Assembly (NCBI GenBank): GCA_022836615.1 | Contig: MU405230.1 | Span: 248,001 to 312,000 of the forward strand | DNA length: 64,000 nucleotides | Direction of reading: 5' to 3' | Source: Annulohypoxylon bovei var. microspora | Taxonomy: Eukaryota > Ascomycota > Sordariomycetes > Xylariales > Hypoxylaceae | In this document: piece after piece, positions 46,467-55,860 of the stretch | Layout of the letters: every line of letters begins with the position of its first letter | Numbering within the stretch: position 1 is the first letter of the stretch | Position numbers and translations under genes: made by a program | Notes under the pieces: model-generated | Databases searched by the model: none | The model's input: the letters and a program-made list of their open reading frames with translations, nothing else | What the model was told of the DNA's origin: nothing

Positions 46467-47586
46467 ATGTCTGCTCCGTCTATTCCAAACCTTCTCTCAC
46501 TTCGAGGTTCGAGAGGAGGAGGTGGCTTCAGAGGTCGCGGACGTGGACGAGGAGGTCATCCGCATTCTGTAGCTATCAGCCATGACGCAACCATTCAAGG
46601 CACGGATACAGATGCTGCAGTATCGCGCATGAGCGCCGTTGACCTCGGTTACTTGCAAGACCCATTTGCGCAATACTTTGTCCAGAACACTGCCGGCGGC
46701 GCCATCAGAAGACTGCCCATTATAAATCGAGGTAAGATGTCCGAGGGCCCTTTTGCCCTAGCGAGTGCTAAGGCTAGAGGTAGGGACATATACCCGGACT
46801 ACTGCGCTGGATAGACTAATATCCTCATTTTTGGCGAGCACTGCGACGCAAGAGCGGCAAATCATCTCACTAGGTGCTGGCACAGATACGAGATGTTTCA
46901 AACTGTTCTCCCAGCCTGACCAGGCTGGTCTTATCTACCATGAGATCGACTTCCCAGCAATCTCTACCAAAAAGTTGAACCTTGTGAATGCTGTACCTCA
47001 ACTCAGATCCATCATTACTAATCCGCAGACCGAGAACACCAGTTGGAAAAGTTCAAATCTACAGAACGATTGCCAGTATTGGTGCCATGGGCTAGACTTG
47101 AGAGATCTACTTACGGATGATATAAGACCCCTCAGCGGCATCCGGACAGACGTTCCAACCATCTTAGTTTCAGAATGTTGCCTATGCTATCTAGAGACTT
47201 CACAGGCTCAAGGAGTAATCAATTACTTCACCGAGAAGATACCAAACCTGGCCATCATTGTCTACGAGCCAATTCATCCTAACGATTCTTTTGGTAGGCA
47301 GATGGTGTCTAACTTAGCCGCGCGGCGGATTCGTATGCCGACGCTGGATGCTTATCAAGACTCTACCAAGCAGCAATCTCGACTAAGGGAAGCAGGGTTT
47401 GGTCTAGTAAGGAGCTCTACCATAGGAGATATATGGCGGAGATGGATCGCAGAGGAGGAAAGGGAAAGGGTGGACGGTTTGGAGGGGTTAGATGAGGTTG
47501 AGGAGTGGAATCTCCTAGCTGATCATTATATCGTAGCTCGGGGTTGGAGAGGGGATGGATTTCAAGCATGGGAAACTGAACTATGA
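46467..47586 (+). CDS. PPM1: Leucine carboxyl methyltransferase 1 (PP2A methyltransferase)
   Basis: Exons 46467-46731 and 46784-47586 join INRG to TYTRTTALDRLISSFL, 355 residues. The enzyme methylates the C-terminal Leu of the PP2A catalytic subunit using S-adenosylmethionine. Seen are the SAM-binding loop SLGAGTDTRCFKL, IYHEIDFP, HGLDLRDL, the SECCLCYL motif, and the LCMT segment EPIHPNDSFGRQM. The N-terminal 30 residues form an RGG-like Gly/Arg stretch (GGGGFRGRGRGRGG) that is not part of the catalytic core. The exon junction creates a conserved motif, which supports the splice. Cytosolic or nuclear location is expected. Confidence 0.94.
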
Positions 47587-48158
47587 TGAGAATGAAGAAC
47601 GAATTGATGGATACCTGTGCTAATGAATATTCGTCAGTTCTCTCCATCATCAAAACACATGAGAGATAGGGAATATAATAGAACACCCATATAGGTGCTC
47701 TTCAAGAAAACACTTACGCGATATTCAAAATATTACCCCCTATTGAATCAATTGACAAGCGCATAATAGAATAAAGCCTTGGATTGTGAAAAAATCAAGA
47801 ATAAGCCCAATTTCTAAACAGTTATCGTTCCTCTATAAGGATTGATTTATCTTTATCTTTCACTGTTTAGAGTTGGTGGCTGGATTATCATATGTGCCAC
47901 TAACTTATTAAGCCACTATTTTGTCCCGCCAATTATGCATCTAGGAATTTCAACTTTCAATTGAATCTCCGAACTCACAATCAATCATTCATTCATTCCT
48001 ATTCTATCATCACAACATTCACACATATCCCTAGAAGTCTCACTAATTCCTATTTAACTAATATCACTTACATATATTTTCTTAAGATCAACCTAAACAT
48101 CCAATTCATTTATAGACAAAATTCACTATTCATACGTCACTTCTCACATTCAATCAAG
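47587..48158. other. Spacer upstream of the spt3 start
   Basis: This AT-rich 5' region includes a stretch open in frame with spt3 (47961-48158). That extension lacks coding character, so I treat it as 5' UTR. Confidence 0.5.
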
Positions 48159-49121
48159 ATGGCGGACAGTAACAAGCAGCACAAGTACAGGCAGGAGATC
48201 CAGCAGATGATGTACGTCTCCGGTGAGACGGGCGAGCCATCTGTCGAGACAACCGCCATAATCGAAGAGATCGTACGGCAACAAGTCATCGAGATGCTGC
48301 GAAACTGTACCGAACTAGCTGCGCGTCGCGGCTCTCGATCGATCACGATCAACGATCTGATATTCCAGATCCGCGACGACGCGCCCAAGGTCTCCCGCCT
48401 GAGGACATTCTTATCGTGGAAGGACGTGCGCAAGAGCGCCAAGGACTCCGACGAGAAGGGCGGGGACGCGGACATCGGCGTCGCCGACGACCAGGCCGGC
48501 GGCGTCATGCCCGGCGGCCCGGCGGTCGAGGAGGCGGCCAAGAAGAACAAGAAGGCCAAGGTCAAGCTCCCGTGGGAGCCGTCCTCGTACTACAGCCAGG
48601 AGGTGCCGGAGCGCGACGACGAGGAAGACGAGGAGGAGGAGGAGATGAACTACATCACGCTGCAGCGGCTGCGCAAGGCGGACGAGCGCACCAAGGCCAT
48701 GACGCGGGAGGAGTACGTGACCTGGTCCGAGTACCGCCAGGCGTCCTTCACCTACCGCAAGGGCAAGCGGTTCAGGGAGTGGGCCGGCTTCGGCATCGTC
48801 ACGGACAGTAAGCCGTCGGACGACATCGTCGACATCCTCGGCTTCCTGACCTTCGAGATGGTGCAGACGCTGACGGAGGAGGCGCTCAAGATCAAGGAGC
48901 AGGAGGACACGTGGAAGGAGCGCAGCGGCGGCGAGACCGCCGGCAGCAAGAAGCGCAAGCTCGCCCAGGGCCTGTTCGACCCCCCGAACGAGGGCAAGAC
49001 CCCCGTCGAGTCCCGCCACATCCAGGAGGCCTTCCGCAGGCTCCAGGCCCGCCCCAAGAAGTCGCGGGCTATGCTCAACGGCACGAACCTGCAGCAGAGG
49101 ACTAACCTGAGGCTGTTCTGA
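48159..49121 (+). CDS. spt3: SAGA complex subunit Spt3
   Basis: This is a single exon of 320 residues. The N-terminal histone fold (about 10-95) reads KYRQEIQQMMYVSGETGEPS and AARRGSRSITINDLIFQIRD, both Spt3/TFIID-18-family marks. KLPWEPSSYYSQ starts the second part, which after an acidic run (DDEEDEEEEEM) carries the second histone-fold half (YVTWSEYRQASFTYRKGKRF, DDIVDILGFLTFEMVQTLTE). Spt3 binds TBP and recruits it to SAGA-regulated promoters. The start at 48159 is chosen because the in-frame upstream stretch is AT-rich and unlike the protein. Codon composition changes abruptly to GC-rich after about residue 75. Confidence 0.95.
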   Translation: MADSNKQHKYRQEIQQMMYVSGETGEPSVETTAIIEEIVRQQVIEMLRNCTELAARRGSRSITINDLIFQIRDDAPKVSRLRTFLSWKDVRKSAKDSDEKGGDADIGVADDQAGGVMPGGPAVEEAAKKNKKAKVKLPWEPSSYYSQEVPERDDEEDEEEEEMNYITLQRLRKADERTKAMTREEYVTWSEYRQASFTYRKGKRFREWAGFGIVTDSKPSDDIVDILGFLTFEMVQTLTEEALKIKEQEDTWKERSGGETAGSKKRKLAQGLFDPPNEGKTPVESRHIQEAFRRLQARPKKSRAMLNGTNLQQRTNLRLF

Positions 49122-49933
49122 CGCGCTGGGGAGATGGAGGGCGACGAGGAGAGCGGGGGTATTTGGTTACTCTGTGAACTTGGATACCCTTTAGATCCAA
49201 GAGCGTTGACTAGGTGTTTTTATCACTGGATTTTACTGATCGCGGAAGATAGAGGACGAGAAAAGATATTTTAGGACATACCCAGGAATAGCGGTGTTTT
49301 AGGAGTCTCGTTGGTTTTTTATTTGGTTAATTTCTGTTATTCTACAGTAGTAGCTTTCTTTAATGAGCTACAGCGTGTACAGCGTGACAAGCAGTCTTAG
49401 TTCGCAATTAATTGTTATTGGCTGACTACCTAGGTATCTAGTTGCTGACCTAAAAAAATATCTATTACGCAACTTCGAGATTCATAGTTATGTTATTCTC
49501 AAGTTCGATTACTCATTGGATCTATCAAAGTTGTTAAAGTGCCTAGCTAATACATAGTTACCCATCAATATGAAAAGAAGTCACGGCTTTAAGTTGCATT
49601 TGGTGCCTCCAACCAGTAGGCAGAGCCAATTTGTCCATGTGTAACGGGTTTTCGCCGTTGTCGGTGCGATCGCCCGGCATCGTGATCGTCGATACAGTGG
49701 GGAACAAGGGTCCGGTAGAGTTCCGCTGCGACATTTAGTCCCGTACACAGCCTTCAAGGTTATCATCACCTCCTCTTTAACTTGGCTGCTCTTAGATTTA
49801 CGTGTACTTTCTTCTGTTGAGACTTTAGACGGATAGAAATTAAAGGGAAAAACCAACGACTTACCTACTACAATACAATAAGAAAATAGATCATACGATA
49901 AACTAGATTACACAAACCGCCTCTTACATCACC
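49122..49933. other. Intergenic region, 0.8 kb
   Basis: Contains an ACTACCTAGGTATCTAG patch near 49427. No gene is recognised. Confidence 0.5.
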
Positions 49934-50706
49934 ATGGCGCCTAATTCCCGCCTCATCCTTACCCGCCACGCCCAGGCCGAGCATAACGTCGACCTGGACT
50001 ACAGCAGTGAGTTGCGCACCCGGAACGTGCACCTAGGTAATAATAAATCAACGAGGCTGATAATCCCCCGTATCAAGTCCCCGACGCACCGCTCACCCCC
50101 CTCGGGAAGAAGCAGGCCGCATTTCTAGCCCGGCTCGTTCCAGACTTGCAGAAGGAGGCAAACGTCATTGTGTCCTCGCCGCTGCGCCGCACCCTGCAGA
50201 CCACGTATCTGGGGTGGGCGCCGGCCATCGAGCGACTAGGAGGCTTAAAGAACGTCGTCACGCTCCCGCAGGCCCAAGAGTGCAACAACCTGCCATGCGA
50301 CACGGGCTCCTCGCGGGAAGTCCTAGAGAGGGACCCCGAGTTCGCGGTGTTCGATCTCACGCCCCTGACCCCGGACTGGAACAGCAAGAAAGGCTTCTGG
50401 GCCCCCAGCGACGAGGCGCTGGTCGCTAGGGCGAGGTGGGTTAGGAAGTTCCTGAGGGACAGGCCGGAGACGAATATCGTGCTCGTGTCGCACGGTGATA
50501 TCCTGAGAGAGATCACGGCGCGCCCGGGCACGGGGCCGAGCGATTACCCCTGGAAGAACGCCGAGGTGCGGATCTTCGAGTTCGATCCCGAGTATGTGGA
50601 TTCGGAGGAGTGCTTCTTGTACCAGAAGGAGAACGTGGCGGCTGCGGGCGGGTTCGGACCGACGAGTACGGAGCTGGAGATTGAGCAGGCTGAAGGCAGG
50701 TTGTAG
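49934..50706 (+). CDS. Histidine phosphatase (phosphoglycerate mutase-like)
   Basis: Exons 49934-50006 and 50078-50706 give 233 residues. The catalytic His-containing motif TRHAQAEHN occurs near residue 10 (RHG variant RHA). Motif 2 SSPLRRTLQTTY and the distal SHGDILREI are intact, and the splice restores DYSIPDAPLTPLGKKQA. Members dephosphorylate sugars, phytate or phosphoproteins, or act as mutases. The substrate cannot be assigned. The C-terminal 50 residues are acidic. It is probably cytosolic, since no signal peptide is seen. Confidence 0.9.
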
Positions 50707-51125
50707 TGCTCAGGGGGGTTATGTGTGTTGGAGTCTTATGATAAATAGAAAGTTAGGCCGGTAGATTCGCTCGCTTTTAGACGCAGATGGGTTTGCTGTT
50801 AATATTAGATCATAGAGGCAAGAGCTCAAAATATACATATATCAATTTAGGTGGTGAGCAGCTTAGGGGATTGATTATCATCAGTCTTTTACTTTTACCA
50901 AGGCCTGACATGGAAATTATTGGGGTTATAACTCAGCGAAATATATCACGTCTGTAATGACCAGAAGCAAACGACCTGACTTGGACGATATATTCGTAGG
51001 TCATGCTAGTCATGAAAATCTGGTTCTAACAATAATATATAGGCATATCTAGCTCTAAGCATCTTTCAACTTTTCTCATTACACCAACTAGACGTACGAC
51101 TTCGTTCGCTACTTACTTTATAACA
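50707..51125. other. Intergenic spacer
   Basis: About 420 bp upstream of the unrecognised gene. AT-rich with no named motif. Confidence 0.5.
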
Positions 51126-52067
51126 ATGGCTGAACTCTTGCACTCAATATTTTTACCATTCCAGGGCAGGATCAAAGTATACGACACACCTGATGGCAGC
51201 GATGTGCCATGGTCACAACCGCGGCGTATCCATCTCCACGAGACGACGCCCTCAGGTGCGACACTATGCTGCGCTTCGGTTACCGTAGGCGGCGTCGTAG
51301 AGGACCCGAACAAGAAGCTTTTATGGATAACCTCCGACCGGCTTGTACCGAGGCCAGAGAGGCAGCTCCGAAGGCACGCAGATACAAGCGACGAAAGCTG
51401 TGTCTGCATTGGATGCGTCCAGCATACGAGCCGAAAGCTCAACTACACTCTAATCAATATCCACGTCGACACAAGCCAGAAGGGCCCAATCCGATACGGG
51501 ACACACTGCATCTCGGGCCAGCTTTCGTACAAAGCCACGCTCCATCCTGTCCTCGCCAAGTACCTACATAGACAATCTGACCTGGTTGTGATGACTCGTA
51601 GTCGGAACGAGGAAGTCATGACGGGTCACATCACGGTCTTGCCGACTAAAGTCGTACGTCCGGCTTACCTAGCTACCGGCGAGCTCATGGTCGCGCAGTT
51701 CGATCCGTCGTGCGGCCGTGTCCCGGGGAAGATAGACGCGGGCACTTGGGTGTATGTGAGAAAACCTGTCGGTGGTGACAGCAACCCTATCATCGAAGAG
51801 GAAAGGGCGTTCCCAAGACTAAACGATCGGGGGAGATATGCTGGGATCTTTAATAGAAATGAGGATGATGGTATTCTTCGCCAAGATAATGTTCCCGTCG
51901 TCTTACTCGGGCACATTGTCGAGGTTCGCGACCGCGGTGGGGATGAGAACGCAAAGGTCGAGGTGACAATCCAGAGCTCGTACGAGGTGTTGACTGAGAT
52001 ATTCGTCCAGCGTGGCAAGTTGAATCACCTTAGTGGCGTCGAACGGATATCCATGGGTACCTACTGA
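51126..52067 (+). CDS. Unrecognised single-exon gene
   Basis: An open frame of 313 residues runs without introns. I recognise no family. Most of the sequence looks like an ordinary globular protein with beta-strand-like alternation (HPVLAKYLHRQSDLVVMTRS, then GHITVLPTKVVRPAYL). There are two cysteine-rich short spots (ATLCCASV, SCVCIGCVQH). No signal peptide, membrane segment or repeat is seen. The composition is not low-complexity and the frame is long for a random open frame in DNA of this composition, so I call it a likely gene. It sits between a conserved phosphatase and a decayed kinase pseudogene, in accessory surroundings. It could be lineage-specific or a fragment of a larger gene. 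Confidence 0.6.
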   Translation: MAELLHSIFLPFQGRIKVYDTPDGSDVPWSQPRRIHLHETTPSGATLCCASVTVGGVVEDPNKKLLWITSDRLVPRPERQLRRHADTSDESCVCIGCVQHTSRKLNYTLINIHVDTSQKGPIRYGTHCISGQLSYKATLHPVLAKYLHRQSDLVVMTRSRNEEVMTGHITVLPTKVVRPAYLATGELMVAQFDPSCGRVPGKIDAGTWVYVRKPVGGDSNPIIEEERAFPRLNDRGRYAGIFNRNEDDGILRQDNVPVVLLGHIVEVRDRGGDENAKVEVTIQSSYEVLTEIFVQRGKLNHLSGVERISMGTY

Positions 52068-52738
52068 CACGTTGTCTATTCCCCCATAAAATGAAATAGC
52101 AAATTGGATTTTTCCCTAATACCAATGGCTTGGTATTGAAGACGAAGGGAAAGATAGATGGAGCGTATGCTGAAGCGAGGTGGGAAGGATTTGTAGATAT
52201 AGGCTATTGATCATAACCAATTGAAATATGAAACTGCCTAGTAACTAGTTGGTCAATACCGACTACCCATCCGATGCCTGTACCTAGTCTATGTGCTAAT
52301 CTAGTAACATAATCGTCTTTAAGCATGATGGAACTATATTTGAGAGTATTAAGTTTCAAAAGCGGACAGTCTTAAAATCTGAAGCCTATTTACGCATGAA
52401 TATACTGGACTATGTTACTATTTCGGACGTGGCTGATGGGATGGAGGATTATAGTATTACTATATGATCGTTAGGATTCAGGAGAAAAGAGAAAAGCTAG
52501 AACTCGGTCAAACATTTGCTCTTAGTCTAGATATTGTGAGGATTGAAATCCCTTACTAATAACATTATGTAGAAAGGACTTGAGTTCCGAAAAGGGGTTC
52601 ACGTTACACACAACTAAACTAATAGAATCGCCTAACTAGACTAATAGACACGGATCAACGTCTCAGTTACCATTTTCTATTCCTAGAATCATCCTTCACT
52701 AAGTAGAGAATGTAGACTTGTTTGCGTATGCCCCTCTC
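52068..52738. other. Intergenic region upstream of the APH-like pseudogene
   Basis: AT-rich sequence with no recognisable coding remnant before 52739. Confidence 0.5.
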
Positions 52739-53603
52739 AAGTTGCCGAGCTTCGCGCCAGCTGAGGACGTACCAACCCTTCTTACATCCGAGAGGATATA
52801 GAGGAAGCAAATATCGGTGAACACTTCGTAGTCAAGTTAAAGTAGGATGTTGAGTTTATCGAAGACAATCTAGTCTTAGTGAATGGTGCTAATGTCGCTG
52901 TCCCGGGCAAGTAGGCTATTGACCTGCGCAAGCGCCGGGACTAACAATGCAGTGTCGTTGTCGTGGAATAGGTACTAGGATATAGTCTTCGATTTAAAGA
53001 CCCGAAAAGGGGAGAAAAGCGGTCAATCGCGACACAGCTGCGGGCTCAGCTACGTCGCCTCCCGTTCCCCGGTTATTTCGGAGCTGTAGGCCGATGATCA
53101 CATCCTATCGGCAAAGGCCGTTCAACTCCCCAAAGGAAGCGAGTGGTTTTATGCTCTAGTCTGCTAGTCCACCGTAATTGACAAGGGGGAAAATAGGTTT
53201 AAGGATGAGGTGTGACTTTTATGTCATTATTAGAAGAAGTACCTAGACTGTCGATCAATCTCGATAGGTTCGAAGTTCGAACGAACCCCAAGACCGGGTG
53301 GATGTAAAAAAGTTCAAAGGTGGTTTCCACTTCGGGGTAGCATTCACCCACGGAAGATCCCATCTATCTAGAGAATATATTATTCTTCGCTCTGGCGGCA
53401 CCACGTGTCTGATAGACTGGCTATCCGCCTACCAAGTTACGAATAGATCATATTAATAATGACTTCTTCTAGGTTGGGAATCGAATAATTAACTAACCAG
53501 TAACATGATATCCAACTTTCTCGGCACTCGTGCCGAGAAGTCACGCTTCTTTCGAGCTCTAGAAGCCGAGTACGACCGTCTAGTGGAGTACTACGGAGAG
53601 TAG
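52739..53603 (+). pseudogene. Decayed aminoglycoside-phosphotransferase-like (APH family) kinase
   Basis: Fragments collinear with fungal APH-family proteins occur in three shifted frames. KLPSFAPAEDVPT lies at 52739 (frame 2, stop 52799). IGEHFVVKL with EFIEDNLVLVNGANVAVP lies at 52813 (frame 1, TAG at 52843). RAQLRRLPFPGYFGAVGR lies near 53041 (frame 1, TGA at 53095). PFNSPKEASGFML lies at 53118, then FTHG with TTCLIDW near 53343, then AEKSRFFRALEAEYDRLVEY near 53529 ending at 53603 (frame 0). The expected FTHGDLHxxN catalytic loop is degraded here to FTHGRSH. The TGA could derive from an Arg CGA codon by C-to-T change. These kinases phosphorylate small molecules in fungi and need not confer drug resistance. 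The gene is clearly dead. Confidence 0.72.
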
Positions 53604-54578
53604 CGATTTTCAGACTTGGCTCTGGGGCTCAGCTTTCTATCAAAAAGAACGTTAGTTTAGTTAGCTCTTGAATATCTTTATTCTCGTATTCATTTATATC
53701 GATGAAATCACCGCTACCACACAGAGAACTTCATCTAACTTGAATGGGGATTTGTGAAGGGTGATCTGTTGAGACGTGTGGTGGATCATCATAACAATAG
53801 ACTAAATACTACACTGCAACCTAAGACTCCTTCTCTAGATGAGACGTTTCTAGTAAGTCCCTGTACGATATTCCAAAGTCCGCTCTTTGTGTTACGAAGC
53901 TACTAGCGACGGTGAAGATGAAATAATCAAACCCTTACCTAAGAAAAAGTATTCGTGAGTTGACCTGGCAGCATTGGATATCCATCTGTTTACTTGAGTC
54001 TTGACATGTGCCAATCGGAAGGTAAGATATTCGTACTAAAATATACCGACACTAGTGAAATATCAGAACCACGGCAGCCATAGCAATTTCCTGGGGTTCG
54101 GCTCTTGATGGAATGCAACGTTTCCGCAGTAGCTTCACCAACGACGCTATGTTTTAACCCGACAGGCTTGGTAAATGCAAATGTTGGGCATCTTAAGAAC
54201 ATAGCCACTTACTACTACGTATCTAGCAGCTAGCGGTATGATGAAAATAGCGAATGTCATGAGATTCTTAGGAGTGCCGACCCCGCCGAATACGAAACGA
54301 GGTTCATGCCCTCACCGTCACCGGCTCCGCAGATCGACGCTCCGGCCAGTTCTACCAGCCCTGCCAGCTACATACAACTCCACATCCCAGCTGCAATGAG
54401 ACCTCTAAATGAACTTCGTAGGGCTCGCAAGCATATAAATACTCCTCGTCCTTCCTGATATGTGCTATCTTTTTTTTCAGCCTCATCACGCAATCACATC
54501 TTCAACTACACACTACTACTCATCTTACTCATCAACTTAAGTCTTTACGACATCAACTCAACTTTCAAATCCATCAAA
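53604..54578. other. Upstream region of the secreted-protein gene
   Basis: About 1 kb. The last ~150 bp contain a TATA box and a CT-rich leader. No gene is seen in the rest. Confidence 0.5.
54433..54441 (+). promoter_or_regulatory. TATA box of the secreted-protein gene
   Basis: TATAAATAC lies 146 bp upstream of the ATG at 54579. It is followed by a pyrimidine-rich leader, a typical layout for highly expressed fungal genes. Confidence 0.6.
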
Positions 54579-55073
54579 ATGAAGTTCATCGCTGCCGCCA
54601 CCTTCGTCGCCGCCGCCTCTGCTGGCGCGCTCAACTCCCGCGACCGTGTCTTCACTGTCTCCGACTTCTCTGCCGGATGCATTGCCCACAGCACCCAGTG
54701 CCTGTAAGTACTACTTGCTACCGCACAGTCGAACTTTGATCGAACTGACAATTTCACTTATAGCTACACCTTCGGTGTCCTCCAGCCCGGCACCATGGAG
54801 ACCACCCCCGTGACCTGCAAGGCCATGGTCGCCGCCAACACCGACGGCACTCTGCCCGAAGTTAAGGCCGGCACCTGCGAGAACTCCTCCAGGACCTTCA
54901 CCGTCACCAAGGGCGCTGATGGCCTGACCCTCACCGTCGCCCAGCCCCTGACCCCCTCCAGCAACCAGTCCGGCTCGCACCTCCTCGCCACCAGCGACCT
55001 CAAGATGTCCAACGCGCCCAACGCCAACGTCCAGAGCTACACTGGCGCCACCGGCTTCGACCTCACCTCGTAA
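54579..55073 (+). CDS. Small secreted cysteine protein, HRIP-like elicitor family
   Basis: Exons 54579-54703 and 54764-55073 give 144 residues. A signal peptide is obvious (MKFIAAATFVAAASAG, cleavage near 16-18). The mature part has four cysteines (34, 41, 60, 80), enough for two disulfides, and a beta-rich pattern. SDFSAGCIAHSTQC and the later LTLTVAQPLTPSSNQSG stretch resemble fungal hypersensitive-response-inducing proteins, which are secreted elicitors in plant-associated fungi, and more loosely the AA1-like beta-barrel group. I assign it by recalled similarity only. There is no GPI or transmembrane signal. A TATA box and CT-rich leader suggest strong expression. Confidence 0.8.
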
Positions 55074-55860
55074 AAGCCTGGTACGAATTTTGACGATCTT
55101 GAATTCTAACTAATGGGGAGGCTGTTTTGGATAAAAGGGGTTTTATGAATGAACATGAACATCATTAGAGTTACCTATAGAGCACGCGCACTGCTGCGTC
55201 ATCAATCAACGACATATTGCATTCTCAATCAGAGGCTGTCTTTATCCTTTAGTGATTTGTATCGCGCCTATGAAATTTAGGTAGTAAAGAGTTTCCAACT
55301 CCCTACTCAAGAATCTCAATTTAAGTCTGAGATGTCCACCTTGTGTAACAACGACCCATAGTTGATTGCGACAACTTCAATGTATCCCTTTTAGACAGGT
55401 AGGTGATGAAAACTCATCGATCCAACATGACTAATAGTAGAATTTAGATATTTGATAAATAATTACCTACTACGAAGACTATGTAAAGGGGAATCAATTA
55501 CATGAAGGGGGTTGGGGTTAGGGTTAGGGTCTAGACTACATAGTTGGAAGTTGAACCCTAAATCCAGCTCCTTGAGTTAAGTACCTAGGGACTGCGCAAG
55601 GAACGACTACGAGTTTTTTTTTAGATCACTGATAACCTATCCTACTATGAATGGAAAGGGGCCTATCTAGCCGCTTAATAATACAATTACATCCTAATCT
55701 TCACCATGGATAATAGCACTAACCCTCTTATTACGTTACCATACTTAACATATCTCGTATCTCATAACCTAACATCAAGCAACCACCCCGCTCCCAAATC
55801 ATTTACCTAGCCACGCCATCTGATATAACCGTGTTCATAATCGCGACCTCACGCCCTTAT
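55074..55860. other. Convergent 3' region with telomere-like patch
   Basis: This lies between the secreted-protein stop and the stop of the transporter. It holds the short TTAGGG run at 55507-55530 and an ACCTAGG patch near 55585. Confidence 0.5.
55507..55530 (+). repeat. Interstitial telomere-like repeat
   Basis: GGTTGGGGTTAGGGTTAGGG gives about two TTAGGG units plus one TTGGGG variant. TTAGGG is the telomere unit of filamentous fungi. The run is too short to be a chromosome end. Confidence 0.6.

Noticed and set aside
47961..48158. 66-codon in-frame upstream extension of spt3
   Set aside because: AT-rich, low-complexity translation unlike Spt3; the known N-terminal type begins at 48159.
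48411..49019. 202-codon antisense open frame in spt3
   Set aside because: Leu/Val-rich shadow of GC-rich codons; spt3 is conserved on the sense strand.
53272..53292. Hairpin GGTTCGAAGTTCGAACGAACC as a regulatory element
   Set aside because: Falls inside the APH-like pseudogene and is an imperfect inverted repeat with no other support.
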